Shown: positions 43,083 to 52,090 of the stretch, piece by piece | Position numbering within the stretch: the stretch's first letter is position 1 | How the letters are laid out: every line of letters begins with the position of its first letter | From: Ardenticatenaceae bacterium | GTDB taxonomy: Bacteria; Chloroflexota; Anaerolineae; Promineifilales; Promineifilaceae | Length of the DNA: 64,000 nucleotides | Assembly (NCBI GenBank): GCA_011525915.1 | Contig: WYBM01000069.1 | Span: forward strand, 94,408 to 158,407 | Direction of reading: 5' to 3' | Translations under genes and position numbers: made by a program | Notes under the pieces: model-generated | The model's input: the letters and a program-made list of their open reading frames with translations, nothing else | Told to the model about the DNA's origin: nothing | The model's database searches: none

Positions 43083-43567
43083 AAGGTCACAATCTTCCCC
43101 TATGGCTGTTTGCCTTGTTGGTACTGGGGGTAGTCAATGTCTTGGTTCTTCAGAAAGAGCAATTGTTAACACACGGGCAGGTACTCTTTTTAGAGCTTGC
43201 CCCGGTGGACCCCCGCTCGCTGATTCAAGGGGATTATATGCGTCTGCAGTATGCTATCTCCAGGGAAGTGGACAATAACATTGGCGAACGGAATGGGCTT
43301 ATAGTTGTTCGCTTAGATATAAACGACATCGCCCAGTACGTACGCATCCATGACCAGCACACAACGCTTGCTCAAAATGAACTGCTGCTGCCTTTTCGCG
43401 TGCGGGCTTTCGATGTTCTCATTGGTCCAGAGTCGTTTTTCTTTCAGGAGGGACACGCAATGAATTACAACAATGCACGTTATGCAGAATTACGCGTTTC
43501 CAAGTCAGGTGATGTTTTGCTGACAGGCCTGCGAGGGAACGAGTTAGAGGAGCTTGGTCCACCGTAA
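43079..43567 (+). CDS. GDYXXLXY-domain protein
   Basis: The 162-residue protein has one N-terminal transmembrane helix (residues ~8-24) and the exact signature GDYMRLQY at 51-58, preceded by APVDPRSLIQ. The GTG at 43079 starts it inside the DUF4401 stop (GTGA). The family is an extracytoplasmic partner of DUF2157/DUF4401 proteins with unknown function. The mature part is exposed outside the membrane. The gap after it contains a CCTGGC-TTT-GCCAGG hairpin (43602-43616). Confidence 0.88.
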   Translation: MKGHNLPLWLFALLVLGVVNVLVLQKEQLLTHGQVLFLELAPVDPRSLIQGDYMRLQYAISREVDNNIGERNGLIVVRLDINDIAQYVRIHDQHTTLAQNELLLPFRVRAFDVLIGPESFFFQEGHAMNYNNARYAELRVSKSGDVLLTGLRGNELEELGPP

Positions 43568-43661
43568 GCAGAACGGGTTAACAAAACCAAGAAGCTGCTT
43601 ACCCTGGCTTTGCCAGGTTAGTTAACGGCGCCGCAACGCCGGCTGCACATGGAGATGAATT

Positions 43662-46600
43662 ATGAAATGTCCACAGTGTGAGTACGAATCGAGTATGAAC
43701 CAGTTGAGGTGTAACCGCTGCCACACGGCCTATGACCGGGCCGAATTGGAACGGCTGCACCATCTGGAGTACTTGCTGGTCTGGCTGGAGAAGCAATATG
43801 CCAAGCTAAGCCTGACCAATTATATAGCCTTGCGCGCCAGCGTCATCCAGGAACGGGACTCATTACTGGCTGCCTTGCTGCCGGCGGCAAAGCCGGAACC
43901 AGAGCCGGCACCACCACCGCCTTTGCCGCAGGTGCCGGCGGCACCCATAACACCCATACCGCCACCAGCGCCGCCGCCTGTGAAAGATGACGTGCCAGCC
44001 CCCCTCCCAGACCCTGCCCCCAGCAGCTTTAAACCACCTGTGCCGCCGCCCATTGATGATGCCCATGTGCCCAGGATCAACTGGAACAACCTGGGAGACA
44101 GGCTGGTGGAAGCGGCCGTATCCGGCACACTGCTGCGCGGGCTGCTCTACCTGGGGGCGTTTATGATCATCGTCTCGCTGACCATTTTGGTGGTGCGTTT
44201 CTGGGATGCTTTCCCAGTCGGGGCGCAGTTGGGGTTTATTGCTGCGGTTCCTACCCTGTTTTATGCCGCCGGTTGGTGGGTGCGGCAAAAATTAGAGCTG
44301 CCGCAGGCGGGTGGCGTGCTGATGGGCATCGGCGCGGTGTTGGTGGCCGTAGATTTTGCCGCCGTCTACCAGTTTTCAGGCCTGGTGGGGCGAGTAGACA
44401 TAGCATGGTATTGGCTTTTGGCATCCCTGGTTTGCACGGCCGTGTATACCCTAACCGCCTGGCGCTACCCCATTGAGTTTTTTGGCTATATTGCCTTACT
44501 CGGCTTTACCAGCACCATGATGGCGCTGATGCTGGCAGTAGGGCTTTCTGTGGGATGGCTGATCACGGCCGTGGCCCTGACCGCCCTCCTCATCTTGCCC
44601 CTGGCCTACGGGCTGGCCCACGCCGGCAAACAGTGGGCCGAACTGGCACGGGCGGCACGGCGGCTGCCGTGGGTATACTTGCTGCTGGCTCTGCCCATCA
44701 GCCTGCTGGTGCTGCCCTTTGACTATTGGGCCGGTGTCACTGGGTTGGCACTGACAACGGCACTGGTGCTGGCGTTGGCCTGGCAGCATCAGGAATCTCG
44801 CCTGGTTCTAGGCGGTGCGGGGTTGTTTATTGTGCCTTTCTCACTGGCCTTCTTCCGCTGGCTGACATGGCAGCATCTGCCCCAACCAGGGGCATGGCTT
44901 ATGGTGGCCTGGGTGGGCCTGGCCCTCATCTACTTTTTCCTGGCCATCGCCTGCCATCATTGGCTGTTTACGGCTGACCTTTCTGCCTTCACCGTGCGCC
45001 ACTTTCCTCTGGGCACGGCCGTGTGGCTGACCGTCTGGGCACACCTGCTGGCGTGGCTGGCATTGGTAGGGCTGGTGGCTGTTTTTATGCTGCGCTCCTG
45101 GGGATGGATGACCATACCAACCCTGAGCGCCCTGGCCGGTGTTATAGGGCTGTACCTGGCGTCAGCGGCGCTGCATCATCACGGCCGTTACCCGGCCATC
45201 TCCTATTACCTCAACAGCGATTTGCCACCCCGGTTGGCGCGCAGCTTTTACCTGTGGCCGGTGCCGCTGTTAACGGCCGTGTGGGTCGCCGTTGCCTGGC
45301 CAGACGGAGATCTGATGCGGCTGATGGGGGTAGGGCTGGCCGGGCTGGCGCTGGCTTACCTGGCCCTGGGCCAGATAGTGGCGCCAATGCACACTGCGTA
45401 TCGTCTGCCCTGGCACACGGCCGTGTACCCACTACTGCTGGTGGCCCTGGGGATCGCCGTTTTTACTTTTTCGGCATACGTCTGGTTACCAACACTGATC
45501 CTGACGATACTCTGTTTAGGGGGGCTGTCAGCCATTTATGGCCGCGAAGTTGAAAGTTTTATAGCCATTCCCCTATGCATCCAGGCCTTCAAGTTGGCTT
45601 ATATCGAGCCTCCATTCCTTTGGATGGTCATGCCAGTTGTCCACAAGGTGCTGGGTGCATTCCTTGAGAGTACCGTGCCGGTTGCCTATGGCGTGCTGGC
45701 GCTAGCCTGCTTGCTGGCCGGCTGGATGTTGGCCACCCGTGCGCAGACACAAACAGATACCCGGGGCTGGTGGCAGATCTATCGCCGGCCGCTGCAGGCG
45801 GCGGCGGCCATCACCTGGGGCTGGAGCCTGTTGGTCACAGTAACAGGCACCATCATGATTTTAGGCAGGGGGGATGAACAGATGGCCGGGCCCACCATCG
45901 TCGCCCAATTGTTGGCCGTCTTCACCCTCATCCTGGCGGCGCGGCTGTACCAGATGCGCTGGCCGTTGTTCCTGGCCCCCTGGCTGCTGTTCTGGCCGGT
46001 AACGCTCACTGCGGCTGTCTTTAGCCCGGTGCTGCTGGGACGGCCGTTAACGATGTCTGAATACAGCCTGGTCTGGCTGGGGTTGGCAGGCCTTTACCTG
46101 CTGGCCGGGTTTGTGCTGGACCACGCTCACGGAGATTACGCCCACAGCGCCTATCTGGGCGGGTATGGCCTGACGGCGGTGGCGGTGGTCTGGGCGTGGC
46201 CCAATGACGCCGTGACGGCTGTGGTGTTAGGCACGGCCATCTTCATGGCCCTGGTGTCACAGTGGCTGGTGCACACGGGACAGCACAACACCTATGCCGA
46301 ACTTTGTTTCCTCTTGTGGCCAAAGCCAGCGGAGGTGCCTGTGCGCCTGTTCCGGGCCGGGTTCCTATTTCTGGCTGTCTACGCCTTCCCGGTGTGGCTG
46401 GCGCGGTTGTTTTTGTGGCAGGGGTGGGGGCTGGCCTGGCTGGGGTTGGCGCTGGCCAGCACGGCCGTTCTCTACGTAGCGATGGGTGTCATGCTGCAGC
46501 CGGTGCGGCGGGAGTATGGCTGGCCCTTGTTTACGGCGGGGTATGCCCTGACGGCCGTTGCCCCTCTGCTACCCATCTTGACGGGAGATCTGCAGATAGC

Positions 46601-48557
46601 CATCGTTGTTTTGGGCATGGTGTCTGGGCTGTACTTCGTGTCGACACTGCTCTTCCGGCAGGCAGGCTGGCTTTACCTGGCCAATGGCTTGCTGCCGGTT
46701 ATTGTGCTGCTGGTATTGGCCGATCATGGCTGGTTGACGGCGGCCCGTACGGCCGTTTCCCTGATGGCTCTGGCCTGTGTATATGTGGGGATGGGACGCT
46801 TGCTAGATAGGGGCAGACGGCCGCTGCCCCATGTCTCTCGTTTTGCCTTGCCATTTTACCTGTACGGCTATCCACTTAGTGTAGCGGCGCTGCTGCTTTC
46901 TTTTTATGTCAACCAAAGCAGTTTTATGATCCAGCTTTTCTGCGCCGGCGCAGTGTTATATGGCATCTCTGCCTGGGCATTCCGTACCTCGTTTTTCCTG
47001 TATCCGGCGCTGCTGCTGACGTCAGCCACCTATTACCTGGCGCTGGGCTTTATCCCCGTATCACCAATATGGATGGGGGTGGCCTGGCTGCCGCTGCTGC
47101 TGGTCTATTTACTCATTGGCGAGGTGGCCTTTGGCGGTGAACGCCAGGAAATAGGCTCTCTGGCTGATCTGCGAAGACGGCTTAACCCGGCCGAATGGGA
47201 AGCGCCATTTTTCCTGGCCGCTTATGTGTTAAGCGTACTCATGGTTGGCCAGTCATGGGGTGCGCCGCTGCCCCGTACCATAGCTCTGGCAGCCGCAGCC
47301 TTGCTTTATTTTGAAGCGGCCCTCATGTTTAACACCTGGCTGTGGCTGTATCCGGCCCTGCTGGCCGTTCATGCAGCGCTAGCCTCCTTTTTTACCATCA
47401 ACCCTACCAGCAGTGCCTCACATACGCTGGTCTACCCGTTTCACGGGTTAACCTGGCTGTTGACCTGGGCGGGGTATGTGTTGAGTCAAAAAGCGACCAG
47501 GGTACAACAGCCAAAGATTCACGCCTTCACTCCTTTAACTTATCACCTTGCTACGCCCGCCTGGCCCCAGCCATTCCTGTTGTTTGCTGTGCTGGATGTG
47601 ATGGTATGGCAGATGGTGGCCACGCTGGACATGAGTACGGCCGTGGTTATCGCCGCTGGTCATGCCTTTTTGCTGGGGCTGTTGGCTCAGCTATGGCGAG
47701 ATCGGCTGCTGCCTTATGGGGCGCTATGTTTTACCGTATTAGCGGCCGTATTTGCGGCGCTGGACTTAAACCTGGCCCCCGGGACGGCCGTGACGGCAGC
47801 GGCAGCGACCGGGTTAGCGCTTTACCTTTTAGGTTGGAGGTTGGACGTGGGGCGCATAGGGATGTTGTGGTCGGCGCCATTACGGCATATGGGTACGGCC
47901 GTGACTTCCCTGGCCCTGTTCCTTGCGCTGCCTCTGCTCATTACATCGCCCTCTATGGCGGCGTTAACGCTGATCCTGGCCGGGGCCCAGTTCCTGGCCA
48001 GCGCCGTACACCAACGCACGGCCTGGCTTAGTTACCTGGGCGTGGCGCTCATGGAAGTTGCCTGGGTTGTGCTGCTGCTTGATTGGAACATCTACCAGCC
48101 GCAGTGGTATGCCCTGCCTATTGGCCTGTATCTGGTGTTTGTAGGCCAGATGGAGCGGCGGTTTAAGGCATCTCACACCCACAGCCTCCCATTTTATGCC
48201 AGCTACCTGGAAGGGTTTGGCCTGACCATCATCCTCTTTACCAGCTTCATCCAGTCATTACATGGCCTGTCTGGGTTCCCTTACTTTGTGCTGCTGCTGG
48301 CCGAAAGCCTGATCGTCATGGGTTGGGCGGCGCTGCAGCGGATAAAGATTCCGTTTTTCATGGGCATGGGCGCTTGTGTGCTGAACGTGTTGGCTCAGGT
48401 GACCGTGCTGGTGAATGTATTGGCGATCAGCCGCTGGATTGTGGTGCTGGGCGTCGGGCTGGCGCTGGTGGTCACGGCCGTGTTTATCGAACGCAAACGG
48501 GAAGAAATTCGCGCCCAAACCAAGCTGTGGCGTGACGCCTTAGAGCTGTGGCAGTAA
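43662..48557 (+). CDS. Giant polytopic zinc-ribbon membrane protein
   Basis: The 1631-residue protein starts with a zinc ribbon (C3/C6/C17/C20). A Pro-rich linker runs over residues ~76-130, and then about 45 hydrophobic helices fill the rest with few loops. The first membrane part (LVEAAVSGTLLRGLLYLGAFMIIVSLTILVVRFW) resembles DUF2157-like beginnings. It follows the DUF2157 operon, which supports a shared origin. Trp/Leu-rich helices repeat with weak periodicity, so it may have grown by duplication. No transport motif is recognised. Function is unknown. Confidence 0.75.
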   Translation: MKCPQCEYESSMNQLRCNRCHTAYDRAELERLHHLEYLLVWLEKQYAKLSLTNYIALRASVIQERDSLLAALLPAAKPEPEPAPPPPLPQVPAAPITPIPPPAPPPVKDDVPAPLPDPAPSSFKPPVPPPIDDAHVPRINWNNLGDRLVEAAVSGTLLRGLLYLGAFMIIVSLTILVVRFWDAFPVGAQLGFIAAVPTLFYAAGWWVRQKLELPQAGGVLMGIGAVLVAVDFAAVYQFSGLVGRVDIAWYWLLASLVCTAVYTLTAWRYPIEFFGYIALLGFTSTMMALMLAVGLSVGWLITAVALTALLILPLAYGLAHAGKQWAELARAARRLPWVYLLLALPISLLVLPFDYWAGVTGLALTTALVLALAWQHQESRLVLGGAGLFIVPFSLAFFRWLTWQHLPQPGAWLMVAWVGLALIYFFLAIACHHWLFTADLSAFTVRHFPLGTAVWLTVWAHLLAWLALVGLVAVFMLRSWGWMTIPTLSALAGVIGLYLASAALHHHGRYPAISYYLNSDLPPRLARSFYLWPVPLLTAVWVAVAWPDGDLMRLMGVGLAGLALAYLALGQIVAPMHTAYRLPWHTAVYPLLLVALGIAVFTFSAYVWLPTLILTILCLGGLSAIYGREVESFIAIPLCIQAFKLAYIEPPFLWMVMPVVHKVLGAFLESTVPVAYGVLALACLLAGWMLATRAQTQTDTRGWWQIYRRPLQAAAAITWGWSLLVTVTGTIMILGRGDEQMAGPTIVAQLLAVFTLILAARLYQMRWPLFLAPWLLFWPVTLTAAVFSPVLLGRPLTMSEYSLVWLGLAGLYLLAGFVLDHAHGDYAHSAYLGGYGLTAVAVVWAWPNDAVTAVVLGTAIFMALVSQWLVHTGQHNTYAELCFLLWPKPAEVPVRLFRAGFLFLAVYAFPVWLARLFLWQGWGLAWLGLALASTAVLYVAMGVMLQPVRREYGWPLFTAGYALTAVAPLLPILTGDLQIAIVVLGMVSGLYFVSTLLFRQAGWLYLANGLLPVIVLLVLADHGWLTAARTAVSLMALACVYVGMGRLLDRGRRPLPHVSRFALPFYLYGYPLSVAALLLSFYVNQSSFMIQLFCAGAVLYGISAWAFRTSFFLYPALLLTSATYYLALGFIPVSPIWMGVAWLPLLLVYLLIGEVAFGGERQEIGSLADLRRRLNPAEWEAPFFLAAYVLSVLMVGQSWGAPLPRTIALAAAALLYFEAALMFNTWLWLYPALLAVHAALASFFTINPTSSASHTLVYPFHGLTWLLTWAGYVLSQKATRVQQPKIHAFTPLTYHLATPAWPQPFLLFAVLDVMVWQMVATLDMSTAVVIAAGHAFLLGLLAQLWRDRLLPYGALCFTVLAAVFAALDLNLAPGTAVTAAAATGLALYLLGWRLDVGRIGMLWSAPLRHMGTAVTSLALFLALPLLITSPSMAALTLILAGAQFLASAVHQRTAWLSYLGVALMEVAWVVLLLDWNIYQPQWYALPIGLYLVFVGQMERRFKASHTHSLPFYASYLEGFGLTIILFTSFIQSLHGLSGFPYFVLLLAESLIVMGWAALQRIKIPFFMGMGACVLNVLAQVTVLVNVLAISRWIVVLGVGLALVVTAVFIERKREEIRAQTKLWRDALELWQ

Positions 48558-48560
48558 AAG

Positions 48561-48584
48561 GCAGCCGGCCAGGTGGCCGGCTGC
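48561..48584 (-). terminator. Hairpin terminator of the RamB-type gene
   Basis: A perfect 10-bp GC stem (48561-48570 with 48575-48584) is followed on the minus strand by CTTTTAC, just after the stop at 48600. The giant membrane protein ends 3 bp away on the other strand, so the hairpin may serve both. Confidence 0.72.
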
Positions 48585-48599
48585 TCACCTGGCACATTC

Positions 48600-50105
48600 T
48601 CAGGCCGCCCGCAGCCGATCTCGCAGCTGGCTCAGGGCCAGGCGGCGGGCGACAGCATCTTCTTCTGCCTGTAAGATAGTGGGCGCGGCTGCCCGGTCAC
48701 TACACTGATCGGCCGTCAGGGGGCAGCGCTCACATGTTTCATGGATGTACAACTTGGGAATGGCAGCATCATCGGCAAAACGGATAGTATGGCTCAATTC
48801 TGCATCTACCCGGAAGCCGATGATGACGCTGCTTTGTACCCCGGATGACAAGGTGAGTGGGCGAGCCACCCCAATGCACAAAAACCGCTCCCGTGTATGC
48901 ACAAACTCTGACATCTGCACCCCCACCAACGGGTTATCATAGGTCGGCACCCCCTCAGGCTGCTGCCGCAGCAGCCGCACAGACAGCCAGCGCCGGCAGT
49001 AATGTTCCAGCAGGCCAATGCCATGCGGGACAATTAGCTGGTTCATGTTTAACTGCTTGTAGAGCACGTAGCGATCGTCGCTTAACTGGTGGAAGCGTAA
49101 AAAGTGATGGCGAATGCCGTAAAACTGAGGGATCAATTCGCTGAACCGGTAAAAAAGCATTTCTGGCGTAACGTCATACTTGGTGAGCAGATCTAGAAGT
49201 GCCTGGGGTTTCCACCGTGTACGGCCGAAGAAGTCTTGCAAATCGGCCAGCATCGACTGGCGAGGCATGAGCAGGGCGCCGCCAAAATAGGCCGCCAGGT
49301 AATCGTTTAACACTTGTTGAAAAGAGTCTATGCGGCTGGGGGTGGAGGCCAAGGAGCGTTCTTTAAGTTTGAGATATTGGTAGCCAATCTCCCGTGCCAG
49401 CACAAAGTTGATCTGGTTGTCATGCAAGGCTGGGTTAACACAGAGATACGGCCGTCGTCCTTTTACAAACAGTGAGCGGTAATTTTGCAGCCGTGGGTCT
49501 TCGGCAATGGCCGCTGTGTCAATCTCATAGCCATACTCCTGGCGTAAGATCGTCTGCAATACCTGCCGATGCACCGGAATCTGCCCTGTCAGGTCATACT
49601 TCTCACCAATATCGGCGGTAAAGGTAACGGCCGCGTCTTCTAGCTCTTGAAAGTAATTCTCATGAATTTCCTGGTAAGAGCGCAGCGCTGCTCGCAAAAA
49701 TTCTTCTTCCTGCAGGTCATAGCGGCGGGCGATGGCGATGACGGCATGCAGCAGGGCGCTGGCCTTTTCTGGTTCCCGTGTCAGCAGCGTCACCAGGTCA
49801 CCCGGTTCCAGCCCAAACTCCTCAAATGGAAAACGTTGAAACGTGGCCGATGACAGTGTTGTTTCCAGGTGAGCCAGCGATGGATCCAGCCGGATAGACA
49901 CCAATTCATCGTAACTCTTACCCAGCACCTCAGCGATCTTCATGATCTTGTCGGCACGGGGGTATTTGCGCCCTTTTTCAATTTCCGTCACGTAGGAAGG
50001 AGAGAGGTCACAGGCGGCGGCAAATTCGCTCAGCGTCATGTTCAGTTCTGTCCGTGCCTGACGCATTTTCATGCCAAAAATAATATTCACCAGGTTTGCG
50101 CTCAT
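48600..50105 (-). CDS. RamB/ScfR-type XRE regulator with IrrE-like domain
   Basis: The 501-residue protein has an N-terminal XRE helix-turn-helix (residues ~12-66: MRQARTELNMTLSEFAAACDLSPSYVTEIEKG). A central domain of the IrrE/M78 type follows (NFVLAREIGYQYL at ~234-246), lacking the HExxH zinc motif. The C-terminal part ends with CERCPLTADQC. This is the ScfR layout; RamB controls the glyoxylate cycle in actinobacteria and members sense short-chain acyl-CoA. It is divergent from aceB-aceA with operator palindromes between, so it almost certainly regulates them. Confidence 0.9.
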   Translation of the reverse strand: MSANLVNIIFGMKMRQARTELNMTLSEFAAACDLSPSYVTEIEKGRKYPRADKIMKIAEVLGKSYDELVSIRLDPSLAHLETTLSSATFQRFPFEEFGLEPGDLVTLLTREPEKASALLHAVIAIARRYDLQEEEFLRAALRSYQEIHENYFQELEDAAVTFTADIGEKYDLTGQIPVHRQVLQTILRQEYGYEIDTAAIAEDPRLQNYRSLFVKGRRPYLCVNPALHDNQINFVLAREIGYQYLKLKERSLASTPSRIDSFQQVLNDYLAAYFGGALLMPRQSMLADLQDFFGRTRWKPQALLDLLTKYDVTPEMLFYRFSELIPQFYGIRHHFLRFHQLSDDRYVLYKQLNMNQLIVPHGIGLLEHYCRRWLSVRLLRQQPEGVPTYDNPLVGVQMSEFVHTRERFLCIGVARPLTLSSGVQSSVIIGFRVDAELSHTIRFADDAAIPKLYIHETCERCPLTADQCSDRAAAPTILQAEEDAVARRLALSQLRDRLRAA

Positions 50106-50111
50106 CGTTTA

Positions 50112-50144
50112 TGTAGCCAATTGTTAGCGGCAAGTTATCCATTA
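50112..50144. promoter_or_regulatory. Three weak 11-bp direct repeats upstream of the RamB-type gene
   Basis: TGTAGCC, GTTAGCG and GTTATCC start at 50112, 50123 and 50134, each 11 bp apart. The period and core match the sites at 55395-55427 and 57179-57211. The match is weaker here and could be chance. Confidence 0.35.
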
Positions 50145-50241
50145 CTTGTCACAACTATATGTACGTGCAATCAATTCTTCATACGCCTCTATATAATGTA
50201 GAGACCTCATGGTCCATGGCAGGTCAACTGCAGCACAAGTA

Positions 50242-50257
50242 TAGCGAATTTTCGCTA
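50242..50257. promoter_or_regulatory. RamB-type operator 1 (TAGCGAA-TT-TTCGCTA)
   Basis: A perfect 7-bp inverted repeat with a two-base spacer lies 26 bp upstream of the aceB -35 box. A partial further copy, GCGAAAATCGC-like, is seen at 50261-50275. The same palindrome with spacer AA recurs at 50324-50339. Confidence 0.75.
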
Positions 50258-50283
50258 AATGCCGAAAATCGCTGCGAAATCCC

Positions 50284-50313
50284 TTGACAGAAGCGGGGGT
50301 GAATTTGTACACT
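50284..50313 (+). promoter_or_regulatory. Promoter of aceB-aceA
   Basis: TTGACA (50284-50289), an 18-bp spacer and TACACT (50308-50313) lie between the two operator palindromes. Transcription should begin about 50320, inside operator 2. Confidence 0.65.
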
Positions 50314-50323
50314 ATTTCACATG

Positions 50324-50339
50324 TAGCGAAAATTCGCTA
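50324..50339. promoter_or_regulatory. RamB-type operator 2 (TAGCGAA-AA-TTCGCTA)
   Basis: The palindrome has the same arms as operator 1, 82 bp downstream. It overlaps the predicted start of transcription, where a bound regulator would block initiation. Confidence 0.75.
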
Positions 50340-50458
50340 AGGGAAAATTTGCACAATAAGCGCTCTTTCGCATACAACACAAGACTGATTCGTTTTTAGA
50401 GGCCCTGGAAGTTAAAGATGCTTAGGATGATGGTCATACATAGGAGGAGAAAGTAACC

Positions 50459-52030
50459 TTGCAAATCTCTAACGGACGGTTATCTCCGTATACTGATATT
50501 TTGACCGAAGAGGCGTTGGCTTTTATAGAAAAGCTGGAGCGGGCGTTTGGGCCGCGGCGGCGTGACCTGCTGCAACAGCGCGCGGCACGTCAGGCAGACA
50601 TTGATGCCGGCAAGATGCCAGACTTTTTGCCGGAAACGGCCGACATCCGGGCCCGCGAGTGGACGGTAGCCCCCATCCCGGCTGACTTGCAAAACCGGCG
50701 TGTGGAAATCACCGGCCCGGTTGACCGTAAGATGATCATCAATGCCCTCAATTCCGGGGCAAACGTCTACATGGCCGATTTTGAGGATTCCCATTCACCC
50801 ACCTGGCAGGCTACCCTGGAAGGGCAGCGCAACCTGCGTGACGCCGTGAACAGAACCATCACGTTTACCAATCCTGACGGCAAATTTTATACATTGCATG
50901 AACCATTGGCCACGCTCATGGTACGGCCACGTGGCTGGCATCTGGGAGAAAAACATGTGTTGTGTGACGGCCGTCCCATTTCTGCATCCCTTTTTGATTT
51001 TGGCCTGTTCTTTTTCCACAATGCCCACGCGCTGCTCACCAGAGGCAGCGGCCCTTACTTTTACCTGCCCAAGCTGGAAAGCCATTTAGAAGCCCGCCTA
51101 TGGAACGACGTGTTTAACCTGGCACAGGATGAACTAGGTATTCCCCGCGGCACCGTTCGGGCCACCGTCCTCATCGAAAATATCTTGGCTGCGTTCGAGA
51201 TGAATGAGATTTTATGGGAGCTGCGCCACCACTCCGCCGGGCTGAACTGCGGCCGGTGGGACTATATTTTTAGCGCCATCCGTAAATTCCGTAACCACCG
51301 GCGCTGGGTCATGCCAGACCGCGCCGATGTGACCATGACCACCCCCATGATGCGCGCTTATTCCCTGCTGCTGATTCAGACCTGCCATCGGCGGGGCGCC
51401 CACGCCATGGGTGGTATGGCTGCCCAAATTCCCATCAAACATGATCCCGAAGCAAATGACGTGGCGCTGAGTAAGGTGCGCGCCGACAAAGAGCGCGAGG
51501 CCAAAGATGGGCACGATGGCACCTGGGTGGCCCATCCGGGTTTGGTGGCCATTGCCAAAGAGCAGTTTGATACCTATATGCCTACCCCTCACCAGATTCA
51601 CCGCAAACGTGAAGATGTACAGGTAACGGCCGCTGATCTGCTGGCCGTACCCGAAGGGTATATTACCGAAAATGGGCTGCGCATAAACCTGGATGTAGGC
51701 ATTCAATACATGGCTTCATGGCTGGAGGGCAATGGTTGTGTGCCTATTTATAACCTGATGGAAGATGCCGCTACGGCCGAAATCTCCCGTTCGCAGCTGT
51801 GGCAGTGGGTACACAACCCGGGTACAAAGCTGGACGATGGCCGGGCGATCACACCGGAACTTGTCATGAACATGATGCCTACGGTGCTTAATGATATTAA
51901 GGACATGGTAGGCGAAGAACAGTTCAAAGGTGGGCAATATACCCTGGCTGGTGACCTGTTCCGGCACATTATTGCCGACGATACCTTTACCGAATTTATG
52001 ACACTGCCGGCCTACGAGTATTTAAGTTAA
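50459..52030 (+). CDS. aceB: Malate synthase A
   Basis: The 523-residue enzyme condenses glyoxylate and acetyl-CoA to malate, the second step of the glyoxylate shunt. The signature RHHSAGLNCGRWDYIFS is intact, as are GANVYMADFEDSHSPTW and HAMGGMAAQIPIK. The start is TTG, with GGAGGAG nine bases upstream, and no ATG gives the full N terminus. Isocitrate lyase follows 60 bp downstream. Two operators and a promoter lie in the 353-bp gap before it. Growth on acetate or fatty acids is implied. Confidence 0.97.
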   Translation: MQISNGRLSPYTDILTEEALAFIEKLERAFGPRRRDLLQQRAARQADIDAGKMPDFLPETADIRAREWTVAPIPADLQNRRVEITGPVDRKMIINALNSGANVYMADFEDSHSPTWQATLEGQRNLRDAVNRTITFTNPDGKFYTLHEPLATLMVRPRGWHLGEKHVLCDGRPISASLFDFGLFFFHNAHALLTRGSGPYFYLPKLESHLEARLWNDVFNLAQDELGIPRGTVRATVLIENILAAFEMNEILWELRHHSAGLNCGRWDYIFSAIRKFRNHRRWVMPDRADVTMTTPMMRAYSLLLIQTCHRRGAHAMGGMAAQIPIKHDPEANDVALSKVRADKEREAKDGHDGTWVAHPGLVAIAKEQFDTYMPTPHQIHRKREDVQVTAADLLAVPEGYITENGLRINLDVGIQYMASWLEGNGCVPIYNLMEDAATAEISRSQLWQWVHNPGTKLDDGRAITPELVMNMMPTVLNDIKDMVGEEQFKGGQYTLAGDLFRHIIADDTFTEFMTLPAYEYLS

Positions 52031-52090
52031 TGGTGGCCCTGGCAGCCGTCACCATCAATAAAATCCCCTAACTCACGAAGGAATAGTCTC

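Noticed and set aside
47342..48031. 229-codon plus-strand open frame in another frame of the giant membrane gene
   Set aside because: It is out of frame with the real gene and lacks a ribosome-binding site.
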